Numbered from the stretch's first letter, positions 51,674 to 61,515 are shown. The stretch: DNA of 64,000 nt from Nitrososphaeria archaeon (GCA_029775915.1 JARVKA010000003.1:1-64000); one strand, 5' to 3'. Made by a program: numbers and translations. The notes: generated from the sequence alone by a model not told the origin.

Positions 51674-52417
51674 TTAAAACAATGGTTCACAAAATATTCC
51701 TCGATCTTTAAATGTATTTATTAACTCAATCTTTTTCTTCTCAAAAAACTCATTACTCATAGAATGCTTTAATCCATACTTTTCATAAACCCAATCTGCA
51801 TAATGGTAATTCATTTTATCAATCATTACATAATCAGTCTTTCCAACTAGCTTTTCAACAAGATCTTCAGCCTTTGGTAATAAAGGAGCGATCATCACAT
51901 AAGTCTTAATACCAGCTGAATGCAATTTACTCAAAGTATTTATCCTATCTTTAATTGATGGTGCTTTTGGTTCAAAAATATCTTTAATTCTCTCATCACC
52001 AGTCGTTATTGTAAGAATTATTTCAATATTTTTATAATTTCGTAAAAGCTCTATATCACGCAATACAAGTGTTGATTTCGTTTGTATTACAATAGGCCAA
52101 CCTTTCTTTATCAAAATTTCAAGACAACTTTTAGTAATTTTAAATCTTTCCTCTAAAGGTTGATAAGGATCACATAAACTACTTATCCAAACCTTACCAA
52201 ATTTTTTCCTTTTTAATTCACGTTGAAGTAATGTTGCAGCATTAATCTTTATATCAACAAACTCGCCCCATTTTTCTTTATGATTGGTAAATCTTTTAAT
52301 ATAACGAGCATAACAATAAGTGCATCCATGTTCACAACCAATGTAAGGGTTTATAGTGTAATCAAAAACCTTAGATTTTGATAAAATGCTCTTTGCGTAA
52401 ATTTCTTTAATGATCAT
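51674..52417 (-). CDS. Radical SAM protein, SPL/COG1533 type
   Basis: A radical SAM protein of about 247 residues with NPYIGCEHGCTYCYARYIKRF (CxxxCxxC) near the N terminus, KVWISSLCDPYQPLEERFKITRS-like region, IVIQTKSTLVLRDIELL and LTITTGDERIKDIFEPKAPS. These features match the spore photoproduct lyase-like group (COG1533), which is widespread in non-sporing archaea and of unknown activity there. ATG 52417 (MIIKEIYAKSIL) is preferred over 52438. It is divergent from the Mrp operon. Confidence 0.85.
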   Translation of the reverse strand: MIIKEIYAKSILSKSKVFDYTINPYIGCEHGCTYCYARYIKRFTNHKEKWGEFVDIKINAATLLQRELKRKKFGKVWISSLCDPYQPLEERFKITKSCLEILIKKGWPIVIQTKSTLVLRDIELLRNYKNIEIILTITTGDERIKDIFEPKAPSIKDRINTLSKLHSAGIKTYVMIAPLLPKAEDLVEKLVGKTDYVMIDKMNYHYADWVYEKYGLKHSMSNEFFEKKKIELINTFKDRGIFCEPLF

Positions 52418-52536
52418 GGCTCTTTGTAATTTAATCATTAATTAATATTTTTGCATTACTGAAGCGAAATAGTAAAAATTTCTATTGCAAAAATATAAGT
52501 TTTATAGGTAAGAAATTTGAATAAATTAATGGGTAA

Positions 52537-52548
52537 GTTTATTTATCC
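52537..52548 (+). promoter_or_regulatory. TATA box for the Mrp antiporter operon
   Basis: The sequence gtttatttatcc lies 26-37 bp before the first ATG (52574), suiting a nearly leaderless transcript. It precedes ten tightly overlapping genes with no other clear promoter. Confidence 0.45.
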
Positions 52549-52573
52549 CATTTTAAAAACCCTATCATGATTC

Positions 52574-53092
52574 ATGATGGTTCTATTTGACATGAAAAAG
52601 ATTTTTGTGTTTTTTACTATTCTTTTCCTTCTTTGGATATTTATAACACTAAGTGTGGGATTTGATAAGCTTTTAATTGGTGGTATCGCCTCATTACTTA
52701 TATCAATCTTAACTCATAATTTAGCGATAAAAGGTAAGGTGAGAGATGTAATAAATCCTATTAAATGGTTAAATCTCATAAAATATCTTCTTTATTATTT
52801 ATTTAATGCAGAGATTAAGGCACATTTGAGTGTTATTAAATTGATATTTAAAGGTAAGAAAGCTTTAAAGCCTGGCATAATTGAAGTGCCTTATTATTTA
52901 AAATCTGATCTTGGTATCACATTAGTAGCGAATTCTGTTACGAATACGCCTGGAACGGTAACTATTGAAGTAGATAAGAGTAAGAATAGGTATTTTATAC
53001 ATTGGATATATGTCGAAAGTTTTAAGCCTGAAGAGTGTTATAAAATGGTAACTTATGATTTTGAGAAAGGGATTAGGGGGTTTTGTGATTGA
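52574..53092 (+). CDS. mnhE: Mrp/Mbh-type antiporter subunit E
   Basis: A 172-residue protein with two N-terminal membrane helices (IFVFFTILFLLWIFITLS and KLLIGGIASLLISILTH) and a cytoplasmic domain containing FKGKKALKPGIIEVPYYLKSDLGITLVANSVTNTPGTVTIEV, the MnhE/MbhA signature. It starts the operon and overlaps the F subunit by 4 nt. Confidence 0.92.
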   Translation: MMVLFDMKKIFVFFTILFLLWIFITLSVGFDKLLIGGIASLLISILTHNLAIKGKVRDVINPIKWLNLIKYLLYYLFNAEIKAHLSVIKLIFKGKKALKPGIIEVPYYLKSDLGITLVANSVTNTPGTVTIEVDKSKNRYFIHWIYVESFKPEECYKMVTYDFEKGIRGFCD

Positions 53093-53355
53093 GTATCTTT
53101 GTTTTAATAGTAACATTTACTCTTATTATCCCAATAATATTATCAATGATTAGACTCTTTTTAGGACCTACCGGACCAGATAGGGTAATAGCATCCGATG
53201 TTGCAAGTTACACTACAGTAATGATAATGATTTATGTAGCATTAATAATTCATGAATATTCCTTATTGGATGCTGCAATACTACTTGCAATATTGATATT
53301 TGTGGGCTCATTAGCGGTTGCTAAATATTTAGAAGGTAGGGGGCTTGGTAGTTAA
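53089..53355 (+). CDS. mnhF: Mrp/Mbh-type antiporter subunit F
   Basis: An 88-residue protein with three membrane helices; MIRLFLGPTGPDRVIASDVASYTTVMIM is the MnhF/MbhB hallmark (GPxxxDRVxA-D). The start is TTG 53089; the end overlaps subunit G. Confidence 0.93.
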   Translation: MSIFVLIVTFTLIIPIILSMIRLFLGPTGPDRVIASDVASYTTVMIMIYVALIIHEYSLLDAAILLAILIFVGSLAVAKYLEGRGLGS

Positions 53356-53705
53356 TGATGATACTTGAAATTTTATCATATATAATAATGAGTATTGGTT
53401 TATTTTGCTCAATTATTGGTAGTTATGGGATAGTGATATTTCCAGATACTTATACAAGAATTCATGCAGCTACTGTAACGGTAATAGGTGGATCCTTACT
53501 TTTGAGTAGTGGTGCAGCATTATTCATGCTTACTAGCAATATTTTATTCTCTATAAAAGCTATAACAATAGCGGCTATAATATTTGTAACATCGCCTGTA
53601 TCGAGCCATGCGATAATAAGGGCTGCATATAAAAGCAAAGTACCTTTATGGAATGGTTCTGTTGGAGATAAATTAAAAGAGGTTGGCGGGATTGATCGCA
53701 ATTAA
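53355..53705 (+). CDS. mnhG: Mrp/Mbh-type antiporter subunit G
   Basis: A 116-residue protein with three membrane helices, containing FPDTYTRIHAATVTVIGGSLLLSSG (MnhG/MbhC signature, FPDxYxRxHA) and TSPVSSHAIIRAAYKS. It overlaps the next small subunit by 23 nt. Confidence 0.93.
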   Translation: MMILEILSYIIMSIGLFCSIIGSYGIVIFPDTYTRIHAATVTVIGGSLLLSSGAALFMLTSNILFSIKAITIAAIIFVTSPVSSHAIIRAAYKSKVPLWNGSVGDKLKEVGGIDRN

Positions 53706-53946
53706 TTACGATTTCATTCTTTACATATTAATCGTGATTTTAATTTTATTAGCGATTGTGGCTATAGAGTTAAAGGATTTACTTTACTCAATTATAGTTT
53801 TGGGAGTTGAAGGTGTAGTTTTAGCAGCTTTATTCTATTTGCTTCAAGCACCCGATATAGCGATAACACAAATAGCTGTAGCGAGTGGTGCACTAACTTT
53901 TTTATTCATATTGGCATTGAGAAAGACTAAAAGGTGGGAAGATTGA
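53683..53946 (+). CDS. MbhD-like subunit (DUF4040)
   Basis: An 87-residue, three-helix membrane protein: VAIELKDLLYSIIVLGVEGVVLAALFYLLQAPDIAITQIAVASGALTFLFILALRKT. This corresponds to the DUF4040/MbhD segment that in bacterial Mrp is part of the C-terminal extension of MnhA; here, as in Thermococcus Mbh, it is a separate gene. The start is TTG 53683 or TTG 53692. Confidence 0.88.
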   Translation: MAGLIAINYDFILYILIVILILLAIVAIELKDLLYSIIVLGVEGVVLAALFYLLQAPDIAITQIAVASGALTFLFILALRKTKRWED

Positions 53947-53951
53947 AGGGT

Positions 53952-54212
53952 ATGAGAATCTTTAGCTTAATACTCATATCATTACTCCTTATTTTAATCT
54001 CTTTAGCATTACAAGATTTACCACCTTACGGTAATCATCCATATCCACTTGGTGAATATTTCTTAAGGAACACATTGAATGATACGGGTGCTACAGCGGT
54101 TGTGAATGCTATCATATGGGATTATAGAGGTTATGATACATTGGGTGAAACTACCGTATTATTTACAGCGATCGTTGTTATCTTAACATTACTTAGAACA
54201 AAAGGGAAGTAA
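53952..54212 (+). CDS. MbhE-like subunit
   Basis: A small membrane protein of about 86 residues with one N-terminal helix (IFSLILISLLLILISLAL), a conserved periplasmic loop (YFLRNTLNDTGATAVVNAIIWDYRGYDTLGETTVLFTAIVVILTLLR) and a second helix. The DTLGETTVLF motif is the MbhE/MnhA C-terminal-end signature. The frame is open from GTG 53934, with TTG 53943 and ATG 53952 as alternative starts. Confidence 0.88.
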   Translation: MRIFSLILISLLLILISLALQDLPPYGNHPYPLGEYFLRNTLNDTGATAVVNAIIWDYRGYDTLGETTVLFTAIVVILTLLRTKGK

Positions 54213-54213
54213 A

Positions 54214-54636
54214 ATGGAAGGGATGACGATAATCGTTAAAACGATGAGTAGAATTTTAGTACCTTTCTTTCTCTTACTCGCGGTTTACATAACTATTCAT
54301 GGGCATCTCACAGCTGGCGGAGGGTTTCCAGCTGGTGTTGTGATTGCAGCATCTGTAATACTTCTTTTACTCGCATATGGGTTGACTGAACAAGAAAAAA
54401 GATTAGCACTTAGAATTAGTAAATCAATATGGGCTTTTGCAGCTATAATGATCTTTACCATTCCAACGATTGGATTTATCTTTAGCTCTTACTTTTTCAA
54501 GAATGTAGGTGTGTATCCGAGAGGTTGGCCTACTTTAGTATTTAGTGGAGGCTCACTAGCATTATTCAATATTTGGGAAGCGATACATGTAGCTACTGCA
54601 TTCATTGTAGCATTTTATTTACTTACGAGGGAATGA
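54214..54636 (+). CDS. mnhB: Mrp/Mbh-type antiporter subunit B
   Basis: A 140-residue, four-helix protein: VKTMSRILVPFFLLLAVYITIHGHLTAGGGFPAGVVIAASVILLLLAYG is the MnhB/MbhF signature (GHxxPGGGF-like). Its stop overlaps the ATG of subunit C (ATGA). Confidence 0.93.
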   Translation: MEGMTIIVKTMSRILVPFFLLLAVYITIHGHLTAGGGFPAGVVIAASVILLLLAYGLTEQEKRLALRISKSIWAFAAIMIFTIPTIGFIFSSYFFKNVGVYPRGWPTLVFSGGSLALFNIWEAIHVATAFIVAFYLLTRE

Positions 54637-54998
54637 GTATGAATATTGTATACATCGCAGCCTTAACTCTTCTCCTCATTGGATTTTATGCCATAATCTT
54701 TAAGGATAATCTTTTGAAGAAAATATTTGGGTACTCATTATTGGGTGATGGTGTAAATTTATTACTCATATCTTTAGGTTACAAATTTAATGGTATACCA
54801 CCAACTATTACTGATGAATATATTGGTGATATAGAAGCTTTCGTATTAAAATCTGTTGATCCAATACCACCGGCACTTGTAATTACAGCTATAGTAATAG
54901 GTTTGAGCGTTATTGCAGCTTTATTAGCATTGACTATCAATGTTTATAGAGTTTATGGAACATTAAATGTAAGAAAAATAAGGAGGCTTCGTGGATGA
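54633..54998 (+). CDS. mnhC: Mrp/Mbh-type antiporter subunit C (NuoK-like)
   Basis: A 121-residue, three-helix NuoK-like protein: LIGFYAIIFKDNLLKKIFGYSLLGDGVNLLLISLG, DPIPPALVITAIVIGLSVIAALLAL. ATG 54633 overlapping the mnhB stop is the natural start; the frame is open upstream to 54573 but that segment lies inside mnhB. It overlaps the D subunit by 4 nt. Confidence 0.92.
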   Translation: MSMNIVYIAALTLLLIGFYAIIFKDNLLKKIFGYSLLGDGVNLLLISLGYKFNGIPPTITDEYIGDIEAFVLKSVDPIPPALVITAIVIGLSVIAALLALTINVYRVYGTLNVRKIRRLRG

Positions 54999-56530
54999 TT
55001 CAAATCAACTCTTTACCAATATTTGCTATTCTTACACCTATGTTTATTGGATTTTTAATCATTTTATTAGGAGAAATCATACCAAGAAGAATACAAGTTA
55101 CACTCGCTTCTATAGCTGCATTTATCGCATCAATCTCATCATCAATTCTTTACATTTACGCAAGAGATGGTAAGGTTATTACACATAAAATGGGTGGTTG
55201 GCCACCTCCAATAGGCATAGTAATCGCTATAGACTCTTTAAACTCTTTATTTTCTTTAATAGTCTCAATAATCGTTTTACTCTCAATAATTTACAGTTAT
55301 AGATATATGGAGCATGATTATGGCCATAGTTACTTTTATGCTCTTACTTGCCTCATGTTATGTGGTATGAATGGTATAATCCTAACGGGTGATTTATTCA
55401 ATTTATTTGTATTCTTTGAGATTAGTGCTATATCATCTTATGGTCTTGTTGCATTTAGGAAGGATGAATGGGAGCCTGTAGAAGCTGGTTTTAAATACGC
55501 TTTGATTAGTGCTATAGGCACTATATTTCTTTTACTCGGTGTTGCATTAATTTATGGACTCGTTGGTGTACTCACAATGGCAAGTATTGCAAGTAAAATA
55601 TCCTCAAATGCATTTTTAGAAGGTGCGAAGGTTAATGGTAATTTTGTAATACCTATTGCTGCAGCTTTTCTCATATGGAGTTTTGGTATAAAAGCAGCGA
55701 TGGCACCTATGCATACTTGGCTTCCAGATGCACATCCAGCAGCACCATCACCAATAAGTGCAATACTATCTGGTGTATTTGTAAAAGTTGGTATATATGC
55801 AATGATAAGATTCCTTTACACGATTTATGGTTTATCAATTTCACATAGCTTTTTACCATACTTAGCTGGTTTTGGAGCTTTTAGCATGCTAATAGGTGCA
55901 TATATAGCGCTTGTTCAAGATGATGTAAAAAGAATGCTCGCTTTCTCAACTGTATTGAATATTGGCTTTATACTTTTTGGTATTGGTATAGGATCTAAAC
56001 TTGCACTTATTGGTGCTTTACTACATGTAGTAAATCACGCAATAACAAAAGCACTTCTATTCTTAGCCGCTGGCTCAGTAATTCACCAAACTGGGATAAG
56101 ATCGATGAATAAGCTTGGAGGTTTAATAAAAAAGATGCCTATAACATCCATAATATTCATAATCGCATCACTTAGCATAATAGGTGTGCCATCAACCAAT
56201 GGTTTTATTAGCAAATTTATAATATTAAAAGCTGGTATAGAGGCTGGAGAAACCATTTATTTAATTTATGTATTGATAGGTATATTATCAAGTATTATTG
56301 CCGCAGCATACATGTTAAGAGCATTTAGATTTATTTTCTTAGGAGAAGCAAAGATTGATTTAACAGATGTAAAAGAAGCACCAATTTCTATGCTCATACC
56401 TATGATTATTCTTACGATACTTATCGTAATTTTAGGTGTATTGCCACAAATCGGTATCGATTTAGTAAAGCCAGCTGTTGAGAGTATTTTTGAACGAGAA
56501 AGGTATATAAAGCAGGTGTTAACAAGTTGA
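54995..56530 (+). CDS. mnhD: Mrp/Mbh-type antiporter subunit D (large ion-translocating subunit)
   Basis: A 511-residue protein with about 14 membrane helices and the antiporter-like proton-channel residues: the Glu in NLFVFFEISAISSYGLVAF, GIKAAMAPMHTWLPDAHPAAPSPISAILSGVFVKVG, and ALLHVVNHAITKALLFLAAG. It resembles MnhD/MbhH and complex I NuoN/M. It overlaps the L-like gene by 4 nt. Confidence 0.93.
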   Translation: MIQINSLPIFAILTPMFIGFLIILLGEIIPRRIQVTLASIAAFIASISSSILYIYARDGKVITHKMGGWPPPIGIVIAIDSLNSLFSLIVSIIVLLSIIYSYRYMEHDYGHSYFYALTCLMLCGMNGIILTGDLFNLFVFFEISAISSYGLVAFRKDEWEPVEAGFKYALISAIGTIFLLLGVALIYGLVGVLTMASIASKISSNAFLEGAKVNGNFVIPIAAAFLIWSFGIKAAMAPMHTWLPDAHPAAPSPISAILSGVFVKVGIYAMIRFLYTIYGLSISHSFLPYLAGFGAFSMLIGAYIALVQDDVKRMLAFSTVLNIGFILFGIGIGSKLALIGALLHVVNHAITKALLFLAAGSVIHQTGIRSMNKLGGLIKKMPITSIIFIIASLSIIGVPSTNGFISKFIILKAGIEAGETIYLIYVLIGILSSIIAAAYMLRAFRFIFLGEAKIDLTDVKEAPISMLIPMIILTILIVILGVLPQIGIDLVKPAVESIFERERYIKQVLTS

Positions 56531-58581
56531 TATTAGAATACTCACCTTGGCTTTGTTGGATAATTCCATACATAGGTGCGATTCTCTCACTTTTATTTAA
56601 TAAAATCCATCATAAATTGAGAGATTGTTGTGCTTTAACATCATCATTCTTATCCGCTATCTTCTCAACACTCATTATATTCGCTTATCCAAATGTGTTA
56701 AAAGGAGAAGCGTACCATAGCATACCCACCCTTTCTATAAAATGGATTGATGCACCAAATGTTACATTGAAAGCGGGTTTACTCATAGATCCTTTAAGTG
56801 TATTTATGGCTAACGTGGTTGCTTGGATATCATTCCTCATAATGTTATACAGTATTGGTTATATGGAAGGGGATAAGGGTATTGTAAGGTATTGGTTCTT
56901 TATGAATTTATTCATTGGTAATATGCTCCTTCTAGTTTTATCAGATAACTTTATCCAAATGATGTTTGGATGGGAGGGTGTTGGTTTATGCTCTTATGCA
57001 CTTATAGGTTATTGGTATGAAGATGATGAAAAAGAGAAGCATATAAAATGGGTTGGAGAAGGTTTAGAAGAATATGCACCATCCCATTGTGGTATGAAAG
57101 CATTTATTACTACGAGAATAGGAGATATTGGACTTTTATTAGCAATATTTATTATATTCTCACAATCTGGTACATTTAATATTATTGAGTTGGGAAAGGA
57201 TTTGAATTGGGCTTCAAAACTCTCAAATATGGGATTATTACTACCCACAGCTTTACTATTCTTGCTTGGTCCTATAGGCAAATCAGCTCAATTCCCACTT
57301 ATGGAATGGCTACCAGATGCAATGGCAGGACCAGCATCAGTTAGTGCACTTATACACGCTGCAACAATGGTAAAGGCTGGTGTTTATTTGATTGCAAGAG
57401 TTTTTCCAATATTTTACATACTTATGCATAGCGGATTCATAGAGCTTAAGATATTCTTTATGAGTATTGCTTTAATTGGTGCTATTACCGCATTTATCTC
57501 AGCTACTCAAGCTAGCGTTAGTAATGAGATAAAGAAAGTATGGGCTTACTCAACCGTATCTCAAATAGGCTATATGATGCTTTCACTTGGTATCGCTGGA
57601 TATTTAATTGGGGATGCGATGATTGCAGCATATGTAGCAGCACTCTTTCATCTTCTTAGCCATGCATTATTTAAAGCAAACCTATTTCTTACTTCAGGTT
57701 CAGTAATACATAGTTGTGAATCAAGATTTATGAGAGATATGGGTGGTTTATTAAAACTCATGCCAATTACATCAATATCTATGCTAATAGGGGTTTTAGC
57801 ATTGTTAGGCATTCCTCCATTGTTAGGATTTTGGAGTAAAGAAGGGATATTGAAAGCTATAGAGTATGGTATTTATGAGTATTCTGAATTATCACTAATA
57901 TTCATTATAGCAGCAATTACTGCCATTATTACCGTATTTTACAGTCTCAGAGCATACATTTTAACATTCATTAAAGAGAAGAGTGGTAGGGTTAAAGAGT
58001 TGGAGCATCATATTCATGAGGTTAAACCAGTTATGTGGATTCCTTACATTATACTCGCATTAGCGATTATTGCATTAGGCTTTTCTGTACCATTTGGTTT
58101 AGAGCATAAACTACATCACACTTTTGGTGATATGTTAAATCATTATTTAATGAAAGTGAGTGAACATAAAGAAGTTGTAACTACTCAAAGTTATTTACCG
58201 ATATTGGCTTCAATATTAGCTATTTCTATTGGTTCAATAATATCTTACACAATTTATTTGAAAAAGGGTAATAATCTATTTGAATCTTTAAAGAATAAAC
58301 GTACAATTTTAATAATTCAAAAATTCTTTTCCAATCGTTGGTATATAAATCGTTTTTGGTATGCAATTACAAATAAATTATTGGTATTGAGTAAGTTGAT
58401 TCATGATAAATTTGAATTACCTATTGTAGATGGATTCAATTATTACTTAGCGAATTTTGTAACTTTTATTTCAAATAGAGTTAGAGGCATACATACGGGT
58501 GTATTAAGTGATTATATGATTGGTGCAACATTAGGCATGGTTGCACTTATTATCTTTCTTATAATCCTTTTAGGGGGTTAA
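56527..58581 (+). CDS. NuoL/MnhA-like large antiporter subunit
   Basis: A 684-residue protein with an N-terminal LWII-type helix, QMMFGWEGVGLCSYALIGYWYED (conserved Glu), GKSAQFPLMEWLPDAMAGPASVSALIHAATMVKAG and ALFHLLSHALFKANLFLTSG, all typical of NuoL. The long C terminus (after residue 560) could form the lateral helix of complex I L subunits. It lacks the MnhA C-terminal domains, which are encoded here separately (53683 and 53952). The start is TTG 56527. Confidence 0.92.
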   Translation: MILEYSPWLCWIIPYIGAILSLLFNKIHHKLRDCCALTSSFLSAIFSTLIIFAYPNVLKGEAYHSIPTLSIKWIDAPNVTLKAGLLIDPLSVFMANVVAWISFLIMLYSIGYMEGDKGIVRYWFFMNLFIGNMLLLVLSDNFIQMMFGWEGVGLCSYALIGYWYEDDEKEKHIKWVGEGLEEYAPSHCGMKAFITTRIGDIGLLLAIFIIFSQSGTFNIIELGKDLNWASKLSNMGLLLPTALLFLLGPIGKSAQFPLMEWLPDAMAGPASVSALIHAATMVKAGVYLIARVFPIFYILMHSGFIELKIFFMSIALIGAITAFISATQASVSNEIKKVWAYSTVSQIGYMMLSLGIAGYLIGDAMIAAYVAALFHLLSHALFKANLFLTSGSVIHSCESRFMRDMGGLLKLMPITSISMLIGVLALLGIPPLLGFWSKEGILKAIEYGIYEYSELSLIFIIAAITAIITVFYSLRAYILTFIKEKSGRVKELEHHIHEVKPVMWIPYIILALAIIALGFSVPFGLEHKLHHTFGDMLNHYLMKVSEHKEVVTTQSYLPILASILAISIGSIISYTIYLKKGNNLFESLKNKRTILIIQKFFSNRWYINRFWYAITNKLLVLSKLIHDKFELPIVDGFNYYLANFVTFISNRVRGIHTGVLSDYMIGATLGMVALIIFLIILLGG

Positions 58582-58584
58582 TTT

Positions 58585-60045
58585 ATGATTGAATATTTAC
58601 TAATCTTAGCCTTATTATTACCTTTAATTTGCTCACCACTTCCGTATTTATTAGGGGGTAAGAAAGGAGGCTTATTATCATTTTTAATTCTACTTATCTC
58701 AACACTATCAATAGGTTATTTACTCATTCAATATTATTTAAACCCGAATAGAGAGCCTTTTATAGTTTGGTATAATTGGGCTCCAGACTTAGGGCTTACA
58801 TTTGGGCTTAATGGTGATGGACTCGGTTTATTCATGAGTTTCACAATTGCAATATTAGCATTAGCATTATCGCTTTATTCTATTGAATACATGGAGCATG
58901 AAGAGGATGTGGGAAGTTATTTCACACTTTACTTACTTTACTCATCAGGTATGATTGGTTGTGTACTCGCTAGTGATCTTATTGAATTTTACCTATTCTT
59001 TGAACTTATGCTTATACCATCATGGGCTTTGATAAATCAATGGGGTACTGGATTAAGGGAAAAGGTTGCTTTTAAATACTTTATATATACTCATGTAGGA
59101 GCTTTATCATTACTTATTGGTATATTAGCTACGGGTATGCTTTATGGCACTTTTGATCTTTTTAGGATTCAAATTTTATTGAGTAAACAATTTAAACCTG
59201 ATATAATAATAAGTCAAATCGCAGCTATTTTAATGCTCATAGGTTTGATGGTTAAGCTAGCTATATTTCCATTCCATACTTGGCTTCCAGATGCTCATGC
59301 TGAAGCTCCTACACCAATTAGCGCTTTACTATCACCAGCTATGATAGGTATTGGTGGTTATGGTATATTGAGATTTGTGTATGGTAGTTATCCACACATC
59401 ATCACAAACTTCTCATCAATATTGATTTTTCAATCTTTATTTACAATGATTTATGGTGGATTAATGGCTTTAAAGCAAAATGATTTGAAAAGATTACTCG
59501 CATATTCGAGTATTAGTCAAATGGGTTATATTTTATTCGGTATAGCTGCAAACTCACCTTTGGCTATTGTTGGCTCTATGTTGCATTACTTTAGCCATGC
59601 TACTTGTAAAGCGATGCTCTTCATGGTATCTGGTATCTTTATGCATCAAATAAATGTGAGAGATATTGATAAATTAGGCAGCCTTGCATCAAAAATGCCT
59701 TATACCGCTATAGCGATGATTATTGGCTTTCTTGGTATCGCTGGAACACCACCATTTAATGGATTCCAAAGTGAATGGATGATATTTTCAGGAGCTTTAA
59801 TTTATGGTTCTTTAGATAAGCAAAGTATAATCGTTGGATTAGCTTTATTATCTACAGCGCTTACTGCATCTTATGGACTTTGGACTGTAAAGAGAGTTCT
59901 TTTTGGATCAAAATATTTAAATCTTGATATTAAAGAAGCGGATATGCTTATGATAGCACCATTAATTTTACTCATTTTATTAACAACAGTTATAGGCATA
60001 TATCCACAACCTCTTATAACCCCTATAAATTCAATAATTTCTTAA
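58585..60045 (+). CDS. NuoM-like large antiporter subunit
   Basis: A 486-residue NuoM-type protein: DLIEFYLFFELMLIPSWALINQWG (conserved Glu), VKLAIFPFHTWLPDAHAEAPTPISALLSPAMIGIGGYG and MLHYFSHATCKAMLFMVSGIFM. It is the third large translocating subunit in the operon and the last gene; no hydrogenase or NADH-type module follows. ATG 58585 is 3 nt after the preceding stop. Confidence 0.92.
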   Translation: MIEYLLILALLLPLICSPLPYLLGGKKGGLLSFLILLISTLSIGYLLIQYYLNPNREPFIVWYNWAPDLGLTFGLNGDGLGLFMSFTIAILALALSLYSIEYMEHEEDVGSYFTLYLLYSSGMIGCVLASDLIEFYLFFELMLIPSWALINQWGTGLREKVAFKYFIYTHVGALSLLIGILATGMLYGTFDLFRIQILLSKQFKPDIIISQIAAILMLIGLMVKLAIFPFHTWLPDAHAEAPTPISALLSPAMIGIGGYGILRFVYGSYPHIITNFSSILIFQSLFTMIYGGLMALKQNDLKRLLAYSSISQMGYILFGIAANSPLAIVGSMLHYFSHATCKAMLFMVSGIFMHQINVRDIDKLGSLASKMPYTAIAMIIGFLGIAGTPPFNGFQSEWMIFSGALIYGSLDKQSIIVGLALLSTALTASYGLWTVKRVLFGSKYLNLDIKEADMLMIAPLILLILLTTVIGIYPQPLITPINSIIS

Positions 60046-60113
60046 TATTATCAATATTGAATAGAGTGGTAATATTCTCAAGTAGTTTTATATTCTCATT
60101 TTATAAAAACATT

Positions 60114-60143
60114 AAACTTAAATTCGTATTAAATCTTAAGTTT
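60114..60143. promoter_or_regulatory. Promoter with inverted repeat before the molybdenum hydroxylase operon
   Basis: AAACTTAA (60114-60121) and TTAAGTTT (60136-60143) form an 8-bp inverted repeat with a 14-nt spacer. The left arm overlaps the TATA-like cttaaat about 28-33 bp before the ATG at 60149, so a regulator bound here would control the operon. Confidence 0.4.
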
Positions 60144-60148
60144 TTAGA

Positions 60149-61042
60149 ATGTGCCCATTACCAAAAGCATTTGAATATTTTGCTCCTGAGAATATTAATG
60201 AAGCTTTAGATTTATTAAATCGATTTAAAGATAAAGCGAAAATACTTGCTGGTGGTCAAAGCCTCATACCTTTAATGAAATATCGATTATTAAGTCCTGA
60301 ATACGTAATCGATCTTCGTAAACTTAAGGATTTAATATTCATAAAAGAGAAGGATCAAAATCGCATATCCATTGGTGCTTTAACAACCTATATTATGATA
60401 GAGTTTTCTCCATTAATTGAGCAAAAATGCCCTTTACTTAAAGAAGTAACAAATTCACTTAGTGATTTACAAGTTAAAAATAGAGGAACGATTGGTGGGA
60501 GTATTTGTCATGCAGATCCTGCTGCTCATTACCCGCCTGCAATGTTAGCATTAAATGCCCAATTTAAATTAATGAGTAAAGAAAATGGTGAAAGAATTGT
60601 TAATGCAGAAGATTTTTTTATCGATGCTTATACAACATTGATTAAACCTGATGAGATATTAACCGAGATTGAAATAGATGCTTTTCAAAATGATTTTGGT
60701 TGGGGATTTGAATACTTGAATTATGGAGGTGCGGGTTATCCAATAGTAATCGCAATTACCATTTTGAAAATGAGGAATGATGTATGTGAGGATGTGAGAA
60801 TAGCTCTTGGAGGGGTAAGTTTAACCCCTATTAGAGCAAAAATAATTGAGAGTTCTTTAAAAGGTGAAAAGTTAAACTCAGAGATTATCGATAAAATAAT
60901 TTTTGAAAAAATGGAGGAAATGAGGATTAATCCACCTTCAGATATTCATGCATCATCCGAATATAGAAAGGAAATGGCAAAAGTTTTAACAAGAAGAGCT
61001 ATTAAAAAAGCGTTAAAAAGATTAAAAGGTGATGGGGTTTGA
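60149..61042 (+). CDS. Molybdenum hydroxylase FAD subunit (CoxM/CutM-like)
   Basis: A 297-residue FAD-binding subunit of the xanthine dehydrogenase family: [26 protein letters not shown] (FAD site 1), [25 protein letters not shown] (FAD site 2), and the C-terminal [16 protein letters not shown]. It passes electrons from the Fe-S subunit to an acceptor. ATG 60149 lies close behind the TATA box. It overlaps the Fe-S gene by 4 nt. Confidence 0.93.
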   Translation: MCPLPKAFEYFAPENINEALDLLNRFKDKAKILAGGQSLIPLMKYRLLSPEYVIDLRKLKDLIFIKEKDQNRISIGALTTYIMIEFSPLIEQKCPLLKEVTNSLSDLQVKNRGTIGGSICHADPAAHYPPAMLALNAQFKLMSKENGERIVNAEDFFIDAYTTLIKPDEILTEIEIDAFQNDFGWGFEYLNYGGAGYPIVIAITILKMRNDVCEDVRIALGGVSLTPIRAKIIESSLKGEKLNSEIIDKIIFEKMEEMRINPPSDIHASSEYRKEMAKVLTRRAIKKALKRLKGDGV

Positions 61043-61515
61043 GTAAAAAAGTTTCTATCACTGTGAAGGTGAATGGAGAAGTTTTTAAAGCTGATGTAGA
61101 GTCGAGAATGTTGCTTATAGATTTTTTAAGAGATGTTTTAGGATTAACTGGTACAAAAAAAGGTTGTGATGAAGGAAAGTGTGGCGCATGTACAATCTTA
61201 TTCAATGGTTCAGCTGTAAAGTCTTGTTTAATGTTTGCTGTTCAAGCAGATGGTAGTGAGATAATAACTATTGAAGGATTGAGTAAAGAAGGAAAACTTC
61301 ATCCACTTCAAGAAGAATTTATGAAGAATATTGCGATACAATGTGGTTATTGTACAGCAGGTATGATAATGGTTGCTTATAACTTACTCAAGCTTTATCC
61401 TAAAATTAACGAGGATGAAATAAGAAAAGGGATTTCGGGAAATTTGTGTAGATGTACTGGATACGTTAATATTGTAAAAGCGATTCTATCTGCAGCTCAT
61501 AGGTGTGAGAAATGA
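61039..61515 (+). CDS. Molybdenum hydroxylase 2Fe-2S subunit (CoxS/CutS-like)
   Basis: A 158-residue subunit with two 2Fe-2S clusters: the ferredoxin-type [23 protein letters not shown] and the helical-domain [12 protein letters not shown]...[12 protein letters not shown]. These transfer electrons from the molybdenum centre to FAD. The start is TTG 61039; it overlaps the large subunit gene by 4 nt. Confidence 0.95.
   Translation: MSKKVSITVKVNGEVFKADVESRMLLIDFLRDVLGLTGTKKGCDEGKCGACTILFNGSAVKSCLMFAVQADGSEIITIEGLSKEGKLHPLQEEFMKNIAIQCGYCTAGMIMVAYNLLKLYPKINEDEIRKGISGNLCRCTGYVNIVKAILSAAHRCEK

Noticed and set aside
52574-60045. Membrane-bound hydrogenase (Mbh)
   Set aside because: The small split subunits are Mbh-like, but no NiFe large or small subunit, nor Fe-S ferredoxin subunit, is present after the M subunit.
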